Source of the DNA: Lolium rigidum
Lineage: Eukaryota > Streptophyta > Magnoliopsida > Poales > Poaceae
Length of the DNA stretch: 64,000 bases
Assembly: GCF_022539505.1 (NCBI RefSeq)
Contig: NC_061514.1
Location: 40,536,869-40,600,868, forward strand
Direction: 5' to 3'
In this document: positions 11,581 through 23,246 of the stretch, piece by piece
How the letters are laid out: every line of letters starts with the position of its first letter
Position numbering within the stretch: position 1 is the first letter of the stretch
The notes under the pieces: generated by a model
What the model was told of the DNA's origin: nothing
Databases searched by the model: none
The model's input: the letters and a program-made list of their open reading frames with translations, nothing else
Made by a program: the position numbers and the translations under genes

Positions 11581-12244
11581 TTGGTCAGTTCCTACTTACA
11601 CCAGGCTCCTGTACAAATAAATAGTGTCAGTCTTTTGTATGAGATGATTTCAAGACTTTTAGTATCATATGAAATAAAGCTCTCTCTTCCTCAAAACAGA
11701 AAAAGAGCACCATCAACATACTGATACAAAGGAGAGGATTCTTGGCCATAGAGCACCGTTGTTTTGAGGATCATGAAGAAGGTTTTCAAATGAACCTTTT
11801 CAGAGTACCCATAAAACAGGTACAACTTCAACAAAACATTGGTCACCAATTAAATAAGAAACAACAGATAAAATGGGAACAACTCATCCATCCTTCATAG
11901 CCAATCAACTGCACATTTAACAAAACATTGGTCACCAATTAAATAAGAAACAACAGGAGTTTTGAGATATAATCTAGATTAGGTATCCTGTGACAACTGT
12001 AAAATGGCACACCAGACTGACATGACGAACCTTACAAAGATCTCTCATCTCTACGGTGAGTTATTAAATATTAGTAGATACCATTTTTTTTCTCGCAACG
12101 TCCAGTAAAAAACACTTGTTATCGGCCATGTTAATGTATAATCTGACCAGGTTTCTAAGAAAATGGCTAGTTTGCCTCTTGGGACCACAGACTGTATCTC
12201 CATGAACACCATAGTAGACAAAGATGTATATATTATGACCCAAC
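11581..12244. other. Intergenic
   Basis: Apart from the direct repeat pair, I see only AT-rich sequence resembling a 3' region behind the RNase H relic. Confidence 0.35.
11830..11956 (+). repeat. 38-bp direct repeat pair
   Basis: The 38 bases at 11830-11867 recur without change at 11919-11956, 51 bp apart; both copies include GGTCACCAATTAAATAAG. They could be a local duplication or slippage product. Confidence 0.85.
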
Positions 12245-12503
12245 AGTCTATTACCTTGATCTAGGGTGAGAGCGATGGTGGTGATGATCTAGACAGACAA
12301 TGTCGTTGATCTTGGTTAAAACTAAATGGAAAGATAATGTGAACTCCTGGTGGACTGATATGGTTAATAATGTCTGCTAGCTACAGTACTGATGTATGTA
12401 TGTAGAAAAGATAAATAACATTATCTAAGTGCATAGTTCTGTTACCTTGATCTATGGTGAGAAAGATGAAGGTGATGGTCTAGACGGATGACCTTGTTAT
12501 TCT

Positions 12504-14497
12504 TGGCTAGCTCCTAGGATGGAGTCGCTGGTGGATCGTAACCAATGTGCGTTCATCCGCAAATGGTGCATCCATGACAACTTCATGTTGGTCCAGCAGA
12601 CCGCTAGGTTCCTGCACAGGAAGAAGGAACCACGGGTGATGCTCAAGCTGGACATAGATAGGTTTTGGCCCTAGGTTTCGCGAGCTGGTTTCCATTCTAC
12701 TGTCCACGGCAAGTACCAGGGTGTTGCTCAATGGCGAGCCAGACCCCCCTATCTGGCATAGGAGGGGTCTGAGACAGGGTGACCCCCTGTCGCCGTCGCT
12801 GTTCGTCCTGATGATGAACTCGCTTGGCCAAGGCCATCGAGTTGGGTGTCCTCAAACGGTTGGCTCGGCGAGACCTGGTGACATCGGTCTCGCTATACGC
12901 GGACGATATGGTGATCTTCTGCCACCCTGATGAGTCGGAACTACGCGCAGTTCGCGGCATTCTGGATCTCTTTGGGCAGGCCTCGGGATTACACACCAAC
13001 TTCGCCAAGTGTTCGGTCTCCCCCATTGGATGCTCGGAAGAGGAGGCTGCTGGCGCCGCTGGACTCATGGGATGTCAGCTGGCGCAGTTCCTGTGAAGTA
13101 CCTTGGCATCCCTCTCTCTACCAGGAGGCTGCCAGCCGCATCCTTCCAACCCCTGGTAGACCGGTTGGCTGACAAACTCCCTACCTAGCGTGCTTCCATG
13201 ATGCCCAGGGCTGGGCGTTTGGCGCTGGTACGCGCGGTGCTCGCGGCGATCCCTTTGCATCAGCTGATGGTGTTGGGACTGGACAAGAAGACGCTGAAAT
13301 AGGTGAACAAGATTTTGCGCGGCTTCCTGTGGGCCGGCAGGGCAGAGGCCAACAGAGGGCACTGCCATGTCAATTGGTCCAGGGTGTGTCGGCCGCTGCG
13401 GCTGGGGGGCCTGGGAATCCCCGACCTGGCGCGCACTGCGACCAGTTTGAGGGTGCGCTCGGATGCGGAGGATGCGTACCGACCCTACGCGACCATGGCG
13501 TGGGCTCGATATGCAGTTCTCTAAGATGGAGCTCGACGTCTTCACGGCCTCCACTACGATGGAGGTAGGCGATGGGGAGTCCGCCCTCTTTTGGGAGGAC
13601 AAATGGCTGGATGGCAGATCCATCAAGGAGATGGCGCCGGAGGTGTATGCGCTGGTCCCTAAGCGCCGCCGGAAGGCGCGCACGGTTCGGGAGGCGCTGA
13701 TCGATCGAACCTGGATCCCCGACATAGCAGGTGCGCCAAGCGCGCTCGCACTTTGGCAATACGTGCAGCTATGGGGTAGGCTTCACGATGTGCAACTTTC
13801 GGCGGAACATGATAGGATGGTCTGGCGCTGGACGACGGATGGCCGATATAGTGCTCGATCCTGCTATGACGCCCTCTTCCAGGGGGCTATCACGTCAGGG
13901 TCTTGGAGGCTGAATTGGAAATCTTGGGCGCCGCCAAGGGTGAAGTTCTTCATATGGCTGGCCTGCATGGACAGATGTTGGACGGGTGAGAGGCTGACGA
14001 GGCGGGGCTTACCGCATGCGCCTACATGCCCACTGTGTGATCAAGCTGTGGAGACCATGGCGCACCTGCTCACTGGGTGCTCTTTCTCCAGGATGGTGTG
14101 GTTTGAGGTCCTCTCGTGGATCCGATCCACCTCAGGTCCTCCCACGGTGGAGGGTGACTTCGCGGAGTGGTGGTCGCAGGCTGTGCGGACCGCCCCCCGC
14201 CAACTGCGTAAAGGAACTTCGTCGATTATCATGCTTACGGGGTGGTGGATTTGGAAACACCGAAATGTGGCGGTCTTCGACAATGCGCGGCCTTCGGTGA
14301 CGTCCCTATTCAACGACATTAGGTCCGATGCGCGGCTATGGGCGGACGCGGGAGCCCGGGGTGTCCTGTCAGCTCCTCCCCTAGACTAGTTTTTCTTGGG
14401 TTGAGTTGTATGGCGGGGTGTGTCCTCTAGGGGACTTGTACATATAATCTTCTTTTCTATCAATGCATCGAAACACAATGCTTTTGCGTTTTCGCGA
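12504..14497 (+). mobile_element. 5'-truncated L1-type LINE with a 14-bp target duplication
   Basis: The element is bounded by a perfect direct repeat GACCTTGTTATTCT at 12490-12503 and 14498-14511. It starts inside the reverse transcriptase and ends with a short 3' UTR. The 3' end (TTTTGCGTTTTCGCGA) carries no poly(A) tail, which is odd for an L1 insertion made by target-primed reverse transcription. Length is 1,994 bp, so most of ORF1 and the endonuclease are absent. Confidence 0.85.
12531..14389 (+). pseudogene. LINE ORF2 C-terminal relic: reverse transcriptase and zf-RVT domain
   Basis: Reverse-transcriptase blocks appear in order across frames: NQCAFIRKWCIHDNFMLVQQ, GLRQGDPLSPSLFVLMM and the catalytic SLYADDMVIF (about 12885-12920). 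The linker KILRGFLWAGR...LRLGGLGIPD follows near 13310-13430. The last 308 codons from 13463 are one frame containing the zf-RVT domain (WAPPRVKFFIWLACMDRCWT, CPLCDQAVETMAHLLTGC). Part of the palm is deleted near 12665, just after LKLDIDR, so the protein is broken. Confidence 0.85.
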
Positions 14498-14675
14498 GAC
14501 CTTGTTATTCTCGGGTAGAACTAAATGGAATGATAATCTGAACTCTTTCTGGTCGACATGATATGGTTGATATTTCATAATGTCTGCTAGCTAGAGTACT
14601 GTAATCGACTACAAATTGTTCCATGTATCGATCTCCATCTGCACGCAGCAAAAAACAACATAAAAATGGAATCAG

Positions 14676-14800
14676 CGATGTATATGTTTTGACAGTTCTC
14701 TCAGGCATTTCATCGAACAACGTCGCTGCAGCATACTTCTAGCAGCCCCCGCAAGTGAAATCCCCATCAAGTTCTCAACCATGTAATCAGTCATCCTAAG
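14676..14800 (-). pseudogene. Possible PPR-protein fragment
   Basis: The minus strand shows FDEMPERTVKTYTSLI, like the conserved MFDEMPERNVVSWT element of plant pentatricopeptide repeats. In a neighbouring frame just upstream it shows DYMVENLMGISLAGAARSM. Only about one repeat is visible and the frame shifts inside it. This is a weak call resting on one motif. Confidence 0.35.
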
Positions 14801-15099
14801 TTCCAACAACTTGCGAGTAGTGAACACATGAGAGTAAGAGAGAAATATTACCCTCTGGGCGTGGGGAAAGTTCGTGGCAATGCCCGAGCACATTGGTGAC
14901 GACCGCGACACCAGAGCAGGAACTGGCCCACGTTACGGCCACCGGACGCTGAGGAGATCAGCCAGGGGAGAGCTTGGGCGAGGAAAAATTCGTGCCAGCT
15001 ACCCCGACGACCGCCGCTCCATGTTGCTCTTCGACTCCTCGATCCTCGTGGCATTGCAGTTCCATCAGTTGTCGATGCAGATTGTGCTCCACCTGAAAT

Positions 15100-15475
15100 T
15101 GCCGCCGCCTCGCCGGCGTCGCTCCTCCTCTACTGCTCTTCTCCGGCGCTAGTACTCCCCTCTGCTCCCGCGGCGGCCACAGGTCGACGCGGATGTCCGC
15201 GACCACACTGGCTGCACATCGCCAGCAGCTCGTCCTGGCCTGCTCCACCCGAATCCGTCGTTGCCACCGGCCCCGCTCCTCCCCTGCTGCCCTCCTCCAG
15301 CGTAGTACTCCCCTTTGCTCCCGCGGCGGCCGCAGCTCGATGTGGACGTCCGCGGCCAGACCGGCTGCACCTCGCCATCAGCTCATCCCGGGCTGCTCCA
15401 CCTGAATCCGCCACCACAAGGCCGAGCCGCTCCTCCCCTGGTGCTCCCCACCGGCCCTAGTACTCTCCATCATGG
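15100..15475 (-). repeat. GC-rich tandem repeat, period about 153 bp
   Basis: The anchor GTACTC recurs at 15152, 15305 and 15460, with a first-to-second period of 153 bp (51 codons). Two copies are good and the third is partial. On the minus strand the units translate as diverged copies of DSGGA-x-x-DEL...GRG-x-P...AAAGA-x-GST. It may derive from the first exon of a lost gene; I do not recognise the protein. Confidence 0.7.
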
Positions 15476-16309
15476 GTGGAGCAGGACGGCTCACCGGAGA
15501 AGTTCGTCGGTGGAGACTCGAGAGACCGTGTGTGACACCATGGAAAGAAACGTGAGAAGAAAGAGGGAGAATGGGGTTTCTTGTGGGTTCGGCTTCTAGA
15601 GACTGAAACACCAAACCAATCAAAGCGGTGTATAGTTACGTGTAAATCATTGAAAGAGGCCACCGCTGTCCCAAGCAGATTATGGCTACGGCCACACCAC
15701 GAGGAAACACCGAACGTTGGTAGCAAAGAAATTAAACTTTCCCAAAACGCTACGGATCACCAAATGCTACACAGGAAAGAACCAGATAGAAACAAATCAT
15801 CTGAAACACGTGTTACCACAAGGTTAATCTCTAAGAGGGCTCAAAATTCTTAGAAAAAAGAAGTGTGTTACTCTTTAATATAGTACTTATGAAGCAGCCC
15901 CTCTTCCTACTCCGAAAGAGCCCGTTTATTTTTGGAAGCAGAATAATGAAGCAACAGGACAAAGAGATAACATGGGAGCATCTGTGAACGACGTGACTAT
16001 CACAATGCTAGAAGGCCGTTAAAATGTTTGTTTCATTGCTCTATTTTATGTATACTTCTATGATTTATATAGCTGATGAATAGTTCAGCAATTTATCATA
16101 TTCCTACAGACTCACATACAATTCAAAGTAGTTCATTCAAAACATTGAAATCTCTGACTCCTTGGTCTATGTTATTTTCATGAGAACTGTAAGGTGCACT
16201 ACATTGTATATGAGCCACTGGTTCTAGTTGATCTCTAATGATAATGTTTTAGTGCCAATTCAGCAGTAATAGGCATGCCTACCTGTCCAATTGTTACCCT
16301 TTAAAGTAT
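15476..16309. other. Intergenic flank of the Mutator-like element
   Basis: No gene recognised. The last nine bases, TTAAAGTAT (16301-16309), are the target duplication of the element that follows. Confidence 0.4.
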
Positions 16310-16444
16310 GGGTAGTGCTGGGCGTCCCCCGGAGGATTAGATTTCTAATCCCCCGGGTTCCCAACCGTTGGATCAAGCGATCTGGGACATTTTTGGCCGT
16401 CCGATCAAACCACCCAGCTCTCTCTCCCACTTTTGCTACCATAA

Positions 16445-16985
16445 TGTACCAAAGTAGCAAAAAACGGTTTAATTGTAGCAAAATCTATTTTCACCGACCT
16501 TGCCGGAGACTCGCCGAAGACCTCGCCGGAGACCTCGCCGGAGATATCGTAGCAAATAAGTTATGCTATTGTAGCAAAAAAAGACTAATATTGTAGCAAA
16601 ACCGAAGACATCACCGGAGATATCGCTGGAAACCTCGCCGGAAACCTCGCCGGAGAATTGGTAGCAAAAATTATATGCTATAGTAGCAAGAAAACACAAA
16701 AATTGTAGCAATTTTTTTCGTTAAAAGTAGCAAACTGTAGATGTCGCCGGTAGCAAGATCAGCTGTCAGGCCGGTAGCAAGGTCGATCGCCCCCTTGTAG
16801 CAAAAGCCAGGCAGCCACGGTAGCAAGGTCTGGCGCCCCATGTAGCAAGGCCTCCCTCCCCTTGTAGCAATGCCTCCCGCCGCTCGCAGCAGCGCCGCCC
16901 ACCGCCGGTAGCAAGGCCGACCGCCTTTTGTAGCAAAGCCTGGTCGTCCTTGTAGCAAGCCCGGCCGGCCTTGTAGCCGCAGCCA
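16445..16985 (+). repeat. gtagcaa array with about 23-bp period, plus CTCGCCGGAGAC 12-mers
   Basis: About 18 copies of GTAGCAA lie between 16455 and 16958. From 16750 on they recur every 21-24 bp (16750, 16773, 16797, 16820, 16841, 16864, then 16906, 16930, 16952), with degenerate units near 16886 and 16975. Tandem 12-mers CTCGCCGGAGAC lie near 16504-16545 and again near 16600-16660. Subterminal repeats of this sort may be transposase-binding sites; that role is inference. Confidence 0.8.
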
Positions 16986-17117
16986 TGTCCGCACCAGCAC
17001 CACCACCGGGCGTCGATGGGACCTTGGGGGGATTCGAGCTCGGAGAAGTAGGGGCGTCGACCTCGGAGGGTTGCACGTGGAGGGGGTCAGTCGAGCTAAC
17101 GACCGTGCGCAGGGAGC

Positions 17118-17122
17118 CTCAT
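17118..17122 (+). repeat. Target-site duplication CTCAT, left copy
   Basis: Matches 30477-30481 exactly and fixes the outer bounds of element 2. Confidence 0.9.
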
Positions 17123-17684
17123 TGTTGTGGGTATACTTTATGGGTATATCAACGACATGGCCTAGATCCGGCAAGCCCGGGTGGCCCACAGACGGTGATG
17201 GTGGCATGGGGCCCATCGGGCGGCCCGGTTCGTCGATGATCAAGAAGGATGAAGTCCAGCCCGAGAACTTGGAGCCGGATCCTAACCGACCTACGAAGGA
17301 GGCCGGATCCGTGGAAGCCCATAAAGTATCCGGATCCGAGTACGGCCATAAGGAAGGCGGATCCCTGACGTACACGGCAAGATATTGTACCGTAGTTAGG
17401 CAACTTGTATTCCGGCTAGGACTCTCCATGTAAACCCTAGATCCGTGCGCCTTTATAAGCCGGATCCTGGGAGCCCTAGAGGCAGAACCACAACCATTGT
17501 AACAACGCGCAAGCGCCCAGATAATTCCAGACAAGCAGCGAGTAGGCCCTCGTCATCGTGCGGGTGTTCCGAAGCCGGGTAACTCGCGTACCACCGTCCC
17601 GTGTGCACTCCGCCCTATGGCCCCTACTTCTTTTCCCCCTCGTGAGGATCCCTCCTACGAGGTATTGTCGATTAGGCAACGACA
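17123..17684 (+). repeat. 5' LTR of element 2
   Basis: It starts TGTTGTGGGTATAC and ends GGCAACGACA, 562 bp. It contains CCGGATCC or GCGGATCC boxes at 17275, 17303, 17330 and 17357 and a TATA box at 17452-17458. It is the same length as the 3' LTR. Confidence 0.96.
17451..17460 (+). promoter_or_regulatory. Probable TATA box of the element 2 LTR promoter
   Basis: CTTTATAAGC lies about 330 bp into the LTR and is conserved in the 3' LTR (30244-30253) and in element 1. Its place fits a U3/R border some 30 bp downstream. Confidence 0.65.
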
Positions 17685-17686
17685 GT

Positions 17687-17704
17687 TGGCGCCCACCGTG
17701 GGGC
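17687..17704 (+). other. Primer binding site of element 2
   Basis: TGGCGCCCACCGTGGGGC starts two bases after the LTR, identical to the site in element 1. The tRNA was not assigned. Confidence 0.8.
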
Positions 17705-17742
17705 CTGAGGCGTCTGGAGGCCGGAACCGGGAGGGCTCCTCC

Positions 17743-20700
17743 ATGGGAAGCTACGACGACTCGATCGCTGTGGGGCGCGTACTCTACGCCGGGAATTTTC
17801 CGATCGTCCCTCCGGACGAATTCTGGATTCCGGCTAGGTCAAACCCCGTCAAGCTCTCCATCGTCCCAATCGGCGGCATCCACATCTTCATCGGCGAGAC
17901 CGTCGATTCCGACGGAAACGCATCGGAAGTAACGCTGACGCGTCCGCCGCTGAGCTGGACGCCGTCGCGAAGATCCGATCTGAGTCGCAGGAGCTTCTTA
18001 AGGAAGATTCCGCCTTAGATCAGGAAAAATCAAAACCCACCCAATCCGCCCCTGAGCAGGAGAAAACGGTGGAAGACCAATGCAGATCCGCCTGGGTCTC
18101 CCAGGTGTTAGAGAAGCAAAGGTGTCACTTCGTGCACTTCTTGGCCCATACCGCAGGAGACGCCCTCCACCAGGACGAGGCCGATCCTTTGCAGGTTGAG
18201 GCACCCGGAAACAACGTAGCTCCGGATCTGCCAGAGCGCAGTCGGAGACAGCGACGCTCCGGGACAAGAGGAAGCCGGAAACCCTGAGGAATCTATCCTC
18301 GGAAACTTGAGCCCAAACTCCGATGATGCCTCCTCAATAGGCACAGAAGAATACAATCGATTGACGAAGGAGCTCGCAATCGGGGAAGAAGATGACGGCG
18401 CTTCATCCATGAACACAGAGGAATTCAACCGCAAGCTCGAGGAACTCGGAGCTGGTGAGCAAGCTGAAGTGGAATCCGCCCAGCTAATGCAGGTTCTAGC
18501 AACCGTGGCACCGCTGGATCAGCCGGACACGGAAGACGAAGCCTCCAACTCCGACCCAGGACCATCCAACGTAAGGCCCTCGTTAGAACGGGGGCGACCG
18601 CGAAACGATGTCCTGTCACCAGAAGAGATGGTCGAGCAAGCACGCATGGATTTAGTCGCAAAATCCGATATCCTCAACAAGCCAATAACTCCCGAGGAAG
18701 CTGCAGATCCGGAGGCCTTAGAAGCCAAAAGACGAGGAGATGCCGGCGACGGCTCGAAGTTCGCCGAGACCGCAGCCGCCATGGCAGAAGAAAGAGCCAT
18801 AGCGGCGAACTTCGTGGACCACTTTCGGAAGAAGGATCGCGAGGTTGATGAATCTCTCGAAAAGGTCGAGCAACTCGAGAGGCACTCGGGAGGCCAAGGT
18901 AAAGTTTGTGCAGGAGGAAGAAGCTAGAATCAGGCGAGAAGCCATCCTTCCCCGCAAGATTACCTTCGCAACACCCACGGAGCAGCAGCCGCTCGCAACT
19001 CCAAAGGATAACATGAAGAAGGCTGCGGAGCTCCTAAAAAAGAAGGACGAGGAGATTGACATCAACTACGTCCGGAAGCTCGTTGCTTCAGCAATGCAGC
19101 AACAGAGCAAGGCAGACACTTCGCGCAGGTTAGCATCCAATCCGGAACAATGCATATCCACCGCGCGAAGGACGCCATACCAAGTCAACATCGTGATGAC
19201 GAGTCGCGCACCGGATCTACGGAGCGCAGGAGGAAAGTCAGAGATCATCCAAATCCAATCCCAATACCATCGGATTCAGCTCCGAAAGATCAGGAAAAGG
19301 GAAAGGGTGCGATGTACACTGGCAGAGACAAATACCGTGTTCCATCACCACCACCCCGAGCTTCGCGTCCTCCGCTACCCCCTCGACGTCGCAGTCCTGC
19401 CGGAAACCCCAGGCCCCATGGGCCAGGCGGAATCAACATCCGCGACGCGATGCCGGCTCCTAGAGACAGGAACAGGGAGCGCACGCTGGAGCAACGCAGA
19501 AGCCGGAATCAAGAACGCGAGCCTGAGCCTCGTCGGAATCAAGACCGCGAGCCTGAGCCTCGTCGGAACCAAGAACGCGACCCTGAGCCTCGGAGAAGCC
19601 AAGGATGCGATCCGGAACCAAGGAGGAGCCGGAACGAGGAGTACGCACCTGAGCCACGCAGGAGCCGGAACGACGGAGGCGACCACCACCAAGAGGAAAG
19701 GAGCCACCGAAGCCGGAGCCAGCCGAGGGAGCCACGCCACGAGTCCGAAGGCGGAAGATCATCTTACAGGCCCCCTCGCAGATCTCCCTCACCACCACCA
19801 AGTGGAGGCGGAGGTGGAGGCGGAGGCAGAGGCCGGAGATCCCGTTCCCGCTCAAAATCACCCGGCGGTGCCCCTCGTGATGCCCGGGATCGCCTCAACG
19901 AGTATAGATCCGACTACATCGGTCCAAGGTGCTTTGGCCAGATGATCCGAGAGGAACCAAAGCCAAGAAGCCTGAACCTTAAGCTACCAGGAAATCTGAA
20001 GCACTATGATGGCAGCGAGAGGCCGGATACCTGGATCGAGGATTACTACAATGCAGTAACCTTCGCCGGAGGAACCCCGAATATAGCCTGCCGCATGCTC
20101 CAGTTGTACCTTATTGGTCCAGCTCGTGTTTGGCTCAGCGACCTCGAGGAGAATACTATCTTTTGCTGGTTGGACCTGAAGAAGGCTTTCGAGAACCACT
20201 TCAGGGGTACCTACAAGAGACCGGCCACCACCAGCGATCTTCAAGCTTGCATCCAGAAGAAGGGTGAGACATCTAGGAGTTTCCTCACCCGATGGTTGGC
20301 AACCAGGAATGAGTGCGAGAACGTAGATAACCGCACAGACAATGCACGCCTTCATTGGTGGTTTGCGGCGTGGGGGCTGCTGCGCCATAAGCTTACCCGC
20401 CCGGTGAACGCAAACAAACTCACTCTTGATGAGATGATAAACATCGCCGGCGATCATACTGCCGCCGATGACGACGCGGGCGGAGATCTTGCAGCTACGG
20501 CCATACCCCCGCACCAACAGAAGAAAAACCGTGATAATGGCGTCGGCAACGGCAACAAGCGGAAGAACCCCCGAAGACCGAGAAGGGCGGAGGATCCGAC
20601 ATGGTAGCCATGACGTTCCAACGCGGAGGTCCGGGGAGGCGGAAGAGGCCGTGGACGTGGAGGTGGAACGAGTGCGGGGGCCAGCGGCGCGCCGACGAAG

Positions 20701-21130
20701 TCACCGCGGCCGGATCCCGCGCCCCCCAAACGTACGAAGAATACGAGGGATATGCCGTGCCCGGCCCATACGGATCCGGCTATGGGCAAATCCACCCATA
20801 CCAATCGCAACTGCAAATGGGTCAACGATCTGAAGAACGACCCGGAGGCAGGATACAAGCGAGCCCGGAAGCACCGCCCGCGCGGCAAAGGAGGCAAGGG
20901 GAAGAACAAGGACAAAGAGGAGGACAGTTCCGAGGCCATGGACGAGGATGACGCTTCGCCGGAACCCAAAGAGGGTACCGCAGCTAAGAAATCTAACCCC
21001 TTCAGCAAGAAGAGTGTCGGAAATTACCACACCTTCCTCGGAACCCCAACTGTCCGCGCAAAAAAATCAGCGCTCCGGATCTTGAACGCCACAGTTCCGG
21101 CAGTGCCGCAGTATGTCAAGTGGTCGGAGA
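17743..21130 (+). pseudogene. gag of element 2, frameshifted
   Basis: The start is taken at ATG 17743 (MGSYDDSIAVGR); the frame is open from 17617 inside the LTR. An N-terminal part of acidic and coiled-coil character (to about 18930) is followed by an Arg/Glu/Pro-rich stretch with repeated EPRR units (19480-19740). The gag core lies at about 19930-20330 (LPGNLKHYDG, DTWIEDYYNAV, FCWLDLKKAFENHF), then the HTNRNC Cys/His cluster near 20800. Frame changes occur near 17930, 18290, 18890 and 20600. It corresponds domain by domain to gag of element 1. Confidence 0.85.
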
Positions 21131-21169
21131 AAGCCTGTACGTTTGACAGGTCGGATCACCCGGCCGTCA

Positions 21170-21810
21170 TCCCCAAAGAGTGCTACGCTCTGGTTGTGAG
21201 TCCCCGCATCGACGGGTATGACTTCTCCAAGTGTCTTATGGACGGAGGAGCTAGCCTGAACATCATGTACCTGGAAACCCTGGAGAAGATGAACCTCACC
21301 AAGGAACAGCTCAAGCACAGCACCACTGAATTTCATGGTGTGGTTCCGGTAAGAAGGCAAATTCTCTGGGCAGCATCAAACTTCCCGTGGCCTTCGGCGA
21401 TGTGAACAATTACCGCGAAGAGATGATCACGTTCGAAGTGGTGCCCTTCAAAAGCTCCTACCACGTGATCTTCGGCAGGCCCACCTACCACAAGTTCCAC
21501 GCCGAGCATGCTACATCTACAACAAGCTCAAGATTCCGGGTCCTAACGGTTGGATCACCGTGTCCGGAGACTACAAGAAAGCTAGGGACTGCGAGGAGGG
21601 CGAAGCCGTCTTCGCGAATCCGTCATATTCGGAGAGGAGCTGCAAGGCTACGGAGCCGCGGTGGATCCGGCCGAGATGCAGACCACCAAGAAGCAGATCT
21701 CCGAACAGAAGACCTCGTTCAAGGCCGCGATAGAAACCAAGAAGCATGACCTCGTCAAAGGTGACAGCTCCAAGCAGGTTTCAGTCGGAGCCAACATGGA
21801 CCCCAAATAG
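21170..21810 (+). pseudogene. Aspartic protease of element 2
   Basis: The active-site region LMDGGASLNIMY lies near 21235-21272 and the flap-like VVPFKSSYHVIFGRP near 21440-21485. A frame change near 21355 separates the two halves. The DGG triad variant is shared with element 1. Confidence 0.82.
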
Positions 21811-21843
21811 GAAAGCGCGCTCGTCGAGTTCCTCCGAGCTAAC

Positions 21844-22720
21844 ATGGATATCTTCGCATGGCAACCTTCTGACATGTCCGGAGTACCAAGGGAACTCGCC
21901 GAGCACTACCTCAACATAAATCCGGGTGCAAAACCGGTGAAGCAAGCTATGCGACGCTTTGGAGACAAGAAGCGCCGCGCCATAGGAATGGAATTAGCAA
22001 AGTTACTAGAGGCGGGTTTTGTAGTAGAAGTTATCCATACTGATTGGGTCGCAAACCCCGTCCTTGTACCTAAAAAGAATTCTGAAATACTAAGAATGTG
22101 CATCGATTACTCCGGCGTGAATAAGCACCGTCCGAAAGATCCGTTCCCTTTGCCGCGCATTGACCAAGTCATTGATTCGACGGGCAGGGGCGGAGCTTTT
22201 ATGTTTTCTCGACGCATATTCCGGGTACCATCGGATCTTGATGAAGGAGTCGACCAAAAGGCGACCTCTTTCATCACACCTTTCGGCACATACTGCTACG
22301 TTACCATGCCTTTTGGTTTGAAAAACGCAGGTGCCACATATCAACGGACGATGCGAGCGGTGCTCGAAGGACCAAATTGGTCGGAACGTGCACGCCTACG
22401 TCGACGACATCGCGGTCATGACCCGGAAGGGATCCGACCTGCTGAGCGACCTCAAGGAAACCTTTGATAATCTCCAAAGGTACAAGATGATGTTGAATCC
22501 GCTGAAGTGCGTCTTCTGCGTACCAGCAGGAAAACTCCTTGGCTTCATTGTTTCTCACATGGGCATTGAAGTTAACCCGGAAAAAATCAAGGCTATCCTG
22601 AACATCAAAAGTCCAACTTGTCTCAAAGATGTGCAACGATTAACTGGTTGCGTTGCGGCAATCAGTAGATTTGTTAGCCGTCTTGGCGAGAAAGCCTTAC
22701 CCTATACAAGCTGCTGAAGA
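21844..22720 (+). pseudogene. Reverse transcriptase of element 2
   Basis: It begins MDIFAWQPSDM. CIDYSGVN, the FLDAYSGYH block (in a shifted frame near 22205-22235), MPFGLKNAGATYQR and the catalytic YVDD at 22397-22408 are all present. Two indels, near 22195 and 22360, move the frame, so no active enzyme can be made from this copy. Confidence 0.9.
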
Positions 22721-23246
22721 AAACCGACAAGTTTGTCCGGGACGGACGACGGATAAAGCACTTCGAGGAGTTGAAGAACATACTCTCCTCCCCACCTATA
22801 TTGGCGAGCTCCGAGCTGAGTCGGAGCCTATGCTCCTCTACATAGCAGCTACCAATAAAGTTATCAGCCTCGTAATCGTGGTGGTGCGAAAGGAAGAAGG
22901 ATTTGAGCATGGAGTCCAAAGGCTCATCTATTACATTAGCGAAGTCTTAACGGAATCCAAGCAGAGATACCCTCACTTTCAGAAGCTGGCATACGGAGTT
23001 TTCCTAGGAAGCCGGAAACTGAGACACTACTTCCAGGAGCACCCAATGACAGTGGTGAGCAAGGCTCCCCTGGCGACAATCATCAACAACTCCGACGCAA
23101 CAGGACGCGTAGCAAAATGGGGCATCGAGTTATCTGCCTTTGACATCAACTACGAAGCCCGAACTGCAATCAAGTCTCAAGTTCTAGCGGATTTCATCGC
23201 GGATTGGACTGAAGCACCGGAGGGCACACCTCGTGCCGGAACCTGA
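22720..23246 (+). pseudogene. First RNase H of element 2, catalytic Asp missing
   Basis: LLYIAATNK replaces the usual L-x-DAS motif. YYISEVLTESKQRYPHFQ, LRHYFQEHP and WGIELSAFDINY follow, and the domain ends VLADFIADWTE. The same Asp loss in element 1 shows it is a family trait, not local decay. The next domain supplies a second RNase H. Confidence 0.82.

Larger units (their letters stand above)
12245..14605 (+). repeat. Duplicated host segment, second copy split by a LINE
   Basis: A segment at about 12245-12395 (TTACCTTGATCTAGGGTGAG...GTCTGCTAGCTACAGTACTG) recurs imperfectly at about 12434-12503 and resumes at 14498-14605 behind the LINE. The two copies differ at many positions, so the duplication is older than the LINE insertion. 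Confidence 0.7.

Noticed and set aside
13075..13759. Minus-strand genes of 216 and 129 codons
   Set aside because: They are antisense shadows of the LINE ORF2 frame.
16445..16985. CRISPR-like array because of evenly spaced gtagcaa repeats
   Set aside because: Repeats are 7 bp, the spacing is irregular, the context is a plant Mutator-like element, and no cas genes are present.
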